From contig NZ_CP058649.1 of assembly GCF_018141445.1 (NCBI RefSeq), positions 453,001-517,000 of the forward strand: a DNA stretch of 64,000 nucleotides, written 5' to 3'. Below the pieces are notes generated by a model. The model was not told the origin of the DNA. It did not search any database and saw only the letters and a list, made by a program, of their open reading frames with translations. Shown in pieces: positions 63,622 through 64,000 of this stretch. Source of the DNA: Vallitalea pronyensis (lineage in GTDB: Bacteria > Bacillota > Clostridia > Lachnospirales > Vallitaleaceae). Numbering within the stretch: the stretch's first letter is position 1; every line of letters begins with the position of its first letter. The position numbers were made by a program, and so were the translations under genes.

Positions 63622-63706
63622 TAAGGGGTTATCCTGGGAAAACATATACTTGTTTAGGGACTAAACATTAGTCAATAAAGCATGTTTTCATGAGGATAAC
63701 CCCTTA
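63622..63706. repeat. Triple nested inverted repeat between convergent genes
   Basis: Outer TAAGGGGTTATCCT (63622-63635) pairs with 63693-63706, the middle GAAAACAT (63638-63645) with 63682-63689, and the inner TGTTTAG-GGA-CTAAACA occupies 63651-63667. No T tract. Same architecture as the other nested repeats, different sequence. Confidence 0.75.
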
Positions 63707-63709
63707 CGG

Positions 63710-63973
63710 TTATATTTTAAACAGTACCCATTTACAGGTACCTAGTTCGTATTTTAATTCACAAGATTTTTCCACACCATTAACCACCACGGTACAAGCA
63801 AAGGTTCTAATGGGATTACCTGCGATTTTTTCTTCTGTATGGTATAAGACTTTATTTACCTTTACGGTTTTTAGTTCGTGATCTTTTGTTTCTAGTCTGA
63901 ATTTAATAGGCATCAGCACACCTTTTAAGTCAAACCAGCCAATCATTTCTACGGGTTCCATAATGACTTTCAT
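63710..63973 (-). CDS. Conserved hypothetical protein, 87 aa
   Basis: An 87-aa soluble beta-rich protein: MEPVEMIGWFDLKGVLMPIK, a charged middle (ETKDHELKTVKVNKVLYHTEEK) and a C-terminal GVEKSCELKYELGTCKWVLFKI. No signal peptide or membrane segment, two Cys near the end. AAGGAAGGATG precedes the ATG. I recognise no family and suspect a small clostridial one. Convergent with tdk. Confidence 0.65.
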   Translation of the reverse strand: MKVIMEPVEMIGWFDLKGVLMPIKFRLETKDHELKTVKVNKVLYHTEEKIAGNPIRTFACTVVVNGVEKSCELKYELGTCKWVLFKI

Positions 63974-64000
63974 GGAATCATCCTTCCTTGCTTTAAAACA

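Noticed and set aside
1-64000. CRISPR arrays, prophage or integrative elements
   Set aside because: No direct-repeat array, integrase, capsid or conjugation gene was seen; the tRNA-Arg has no partial duplicate nearby.

Overview
The window reads as chromosome of a low-GC, anaerobic, probably endospore-former-type Firmicute (class Clostridia). The signs are strong AGGAGG ribosome sites, TTGACA/TATAAT promoters, a trimeric [FeFe] hydrogenase, tryptophanase, an SLH-type surface protein, a BlaI/BlaR pair and BceRS-BceAB-type modules. A Lachnospirales/Vallitalea-like genome is my impression only; nothing here proves a genus. All 64 kb look chromosomal. I see no CRISPR array, phage or intact insertion sequence, only one small transposase scrap.

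Layout. 1-0.3 kb: end of a beta-phosphoglucomutase gene. 0.4-2.7 kb: BlaI-type repressor with its operators, and an M56 antirepressor with an unusual ankyrin/DUF4829-like sensor. 3.0 kb: tRNA-Arg(CCU). 3.6-11.4 kb: secreted proteins (PPC domain; helical four-repeat; CAP domain), tryptophanase, an alkylsulfatase-like metallo-beta-lactamase and a small lipoprotein. 11.9-16.8 kb: BceRS-like two-component system and BceAB-like ABC transporter, with an extreme local base-composition flip and large inverted repeats. 16.9-17.15 kb: a candidate structured RNA. 17.5-21.3 kb: four-gene glycan cluster. 21.4-28.8 kb: two GNATs, a pyruvate-kinase-like protein, an SLH/propeller protein, a transposase scrap and a creatininase-family protein. 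29.3-33.5 kb: hydCBA electron-bifurcating hydrogenase (minus strand). 34-42.5 kb: trmB, hypotheticals, CPBP protease, thioredoxin, AI-2E-type permease and a chemoreceptor with a seven-cysteine insert. 42.8-46.8 kb: RND pump with its TetR repressor and a perfect operator. 47.1-47.3 kb: a DnaA-box cluster. 47.3-62.5 kb: a divergent myo-inositol regulon. 63-64 kb: thymidine kinase and a hypothetical.

How the inositol genes fit together. The minus-strand unit iolD-iolE-iolB-(iolR) and the plus-strand unit (sugar-binding lipoprotein, ABC ATPase, permease, iolC, iolJ, CoA-transferase A and B, thiolase, an IolE-like TIM barrel, a Gfo/Idh dehydrogenase) start from two divergent consensus promoters carrying copies of TTATGAATRG, the likely IolR operator. 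The pathway yields DHAP and malonate semialdehyde. No malonate-semialdehyde dehydrogenase (iolA) is present in the window; instead there is an AtoDA-B-like trio. Malonate semialdehyde is the one-carbon-shorter analogue of acetoacetate, so the trio could activate and thiolytically split it to acetyl-CoA plus formyl-CoA/formate. This is the best candidate here for an undescribed system, and it is inference.

Other recurrent themes are long nested inverted repeats just 3' of genes, with similar architecture but unrelated sequence, and local regulatory sites that can be read directly (BlaI, TetR, BceR-like, IolR and DnaA sites).
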